DNA of 7,538 bases from Bacteroidota bacterium. Lineage in GTDB: Bacteria > Bacteroidota > Bacteroidia > UKL13-3. Below, piece after piece: positions 6,785-7,538 of this stretch. Numbering within the stretch: the first letter of the stretch is position 1; each line of letters starts with the position of its first letter. A model generated the notes under the pieces. That model was not told where the DNA came from. It ran no database searches and worked only from the letters and a program-made list of their open reading frames with translations. A program made the translations under genes and the position numbers. The stretch is taken from positions 1 through 7,538 of the forward strand of contig CANHJJ010000081.1 in NCBI GenBank assembly GCA_947460565.1, read 5' to 3'.

Positions 6785-6814
6785 AAAAGATAAGCCATTA
6801 ACGAAAAAATGCAA
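6785..6814 (-). promoter_or_regulatory. Candidate rpoD promoter
   Basis: On the minus strand TTG (6814-6812) is followed after 19 bases by TATCTTTT (6792-6785), which matches the Bacteroidota TTG / TAnnTTTG arrangement except for the last base of the -7 box. Transcription would begin near 6780, leaving a leader of about 55-60 bases. An overlapping alternative box, GAAATTTG, lies just downstream and also has a single mismatch. No Shine-Dalgarno sequence precedes the ATG. Confidence 0.35.
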
Positions 6815-6925
6815 TATATTTTATATAAGAATTTCTTTTACAGAGCATTAATGTTTTTAATTTACACTTATCAGACAAAAAAATCAATGTTTGTGTATGA
6901 TAATTAGGCACTTAACTAAATGCCA

Positions 6926-7538
6926 TTAAAAGGTGAAATTTCTAGCCAAATCTGCAGGGTTCAATTTGTTTAAATTCAACAAGAAACTTGCCCTTTCAAA
7001 TGGGTGATTCAAGTCTTGTTTATCCCAAACTTCTCGCACATCTGCGGATGCAAAAAGAGGTAGGTAAATCTCGAAAATTCCTTTTGCTACACTTAGGTAA
7101 ATCCCTCCACTGTAACTTAATTGAGTTTTTGAAGGGTAATAAGTATAAGTTGTTCCGCCTCCTGTGCTAGAAGAAGTGGTATAGCCAGAAGGAATTTCAA
7201 AATACACCACATCTCCATAAACCCCAATAGGCAGTTTAATTGGAAAAGGAATGGTAATATTAGCGGATGTTAGCCAAGTTTTACTGCTTCCAATGTTTGC
7301 GAAGTTCCTAAAACCCGCATCGCGGTTGATAACCTGACGACCATAAACACTTTCTTTAGGGTTGTTATCAGCCCTGCCTATTAATGACTCATCATATAAA
7401 TAATCAAATTTCCCAGTTGATCCGCCCGCTTGAAAATAGCTATTTTCAAGCTGAGCATTAATGTAATTAGAACCACTTCTAGTATTAAAGAAAGTACCTG
7501 CAAATAATCTTATTTGTGCCGTTTTCTTGCCATCTTTA
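6926..7538 (-). CDS. C-terminal part of a beta-rich envelope protein, probably a large Bacteroidota M1-family peptidase (5' end outside window)
   Basis: The minus-strand frame is open from the right edge to a TAA at 6928-6926, giving 203 visible residues. A GTG at 7208-7210 could be taken as a start, but 109 clearly protein-like codons precede it in frame. Visible features are IRLFAGTFFN (about 9-18), KFDYLYDESLIGR (43-55), RDAGFRN (72-78), KTWLTSANITIPFPIKLPIGVYGD (about 86-109, in strand-like alternation) and a Ser/Thr/Gly/Tyr-rich loop at about 120-134. It ends NLNKLNPADLARNFTF. The final Phe and alternating strands suggest an outer-membrane or surface beta domain. I recall C-termini of this pattern (FxLNLNKLNP near the end, preceded by a Y-L-GR and RDGGF-like segment) in long Bacteroidota M1 metallopeptidases, but the catalytic HExxH part is not in view, so that name is tentative. 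It is transcribed toward rpoD, 203 bases away; no strong terminator is seen between them. Confidence 0.75.
   Translation of the reverse strand, partial: KDGKKTAQIRLFAGTFFNTRSGSNYINAQLENSYFQAGGSTGKFDYLYDESLIGRADNNPKESVYGRQVINRDAGFRNFANIGSSKTWLTSANITIPFPIKLPIGVYGDVVYFEIPSGYTTSSSTGGGTTYTYYPSKTQLSYSGGIYLSVAKGIFEIYLPLFASADVREVWDKQDLNHPFERASFLLNLNKLNPADLARNFTF

Overview
The window is AT-rich DNA that reads as a chromosomal segment from a member of the Bacteroidota. Four things point there: a short (287-residue) primary sigma factor without region 1.1; a fused E1-alpha/E1-beta 2-oxoacid dehydrogenase typical of that phylum; large outer-membrane beta-barrel proteins at both edges; and start codons without Shine-Dalgarno sequences, with upstream boxes resembling the Bacteroidota -7 consensus TAnnTTTG. 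The order or genus cannot be fixed from the sequence alone.

Layout, left to right. (1) 2-1405 (+): 3' part of an Omp85/BamA-like outer-membrane barrel gene whose start lies outside the window. (2) 1406-1860: a gene-free stretch whose middle (about 1540-1775) is packed with nested inverted repeats, including a CGTCATTGCGA-type palindrome of the kind scattered through Bacteroidota genomes. (3) 1861-2439 (-): type II thymidine kinase, tdk. (4) 2440-2653: divergent intergenic region. (5) 2654-3541 (+): a protein of unknown function with a helical N-terminus, an acidic low-complexity middle and a conserved-looking C-terminal domain. (6) 3628-5646 (+): E1-alpha/beta fusion of a 2-oxoacid dehydrogenase complex, 86 bases downstream and possibly co-transcribed. 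(7) 5647-5858: convergent intergenic region with a strong hairpin terminator at 5821-5851. (8) 5859-6722 (-): rpoD-type primary sigma factor. (9) 6723-6925: short spacer with the probable rpoD promoter and a small dyad. (10) 6926-7538 (-): 3' part of a gene ending in a beta-rich, probably outer-membrane domain, tentatively the C-terminus of a large Bacteroidota M1-family peptidase.

The genes do not form one pathway. They are housekeeping functions (nucleotide salvage, oxidative decarboxylation of 2-oxoacids, transcription initiation) flanked by envelope proteins. The window shows no phage, transposase, CRISPR, toxin-antitoxin, defence or biosynthetic cluster. I see no convincing new system; the items most worth a second look are the repeat cluster and the uncharacterised acidic-linker protein next to the E1 gene.
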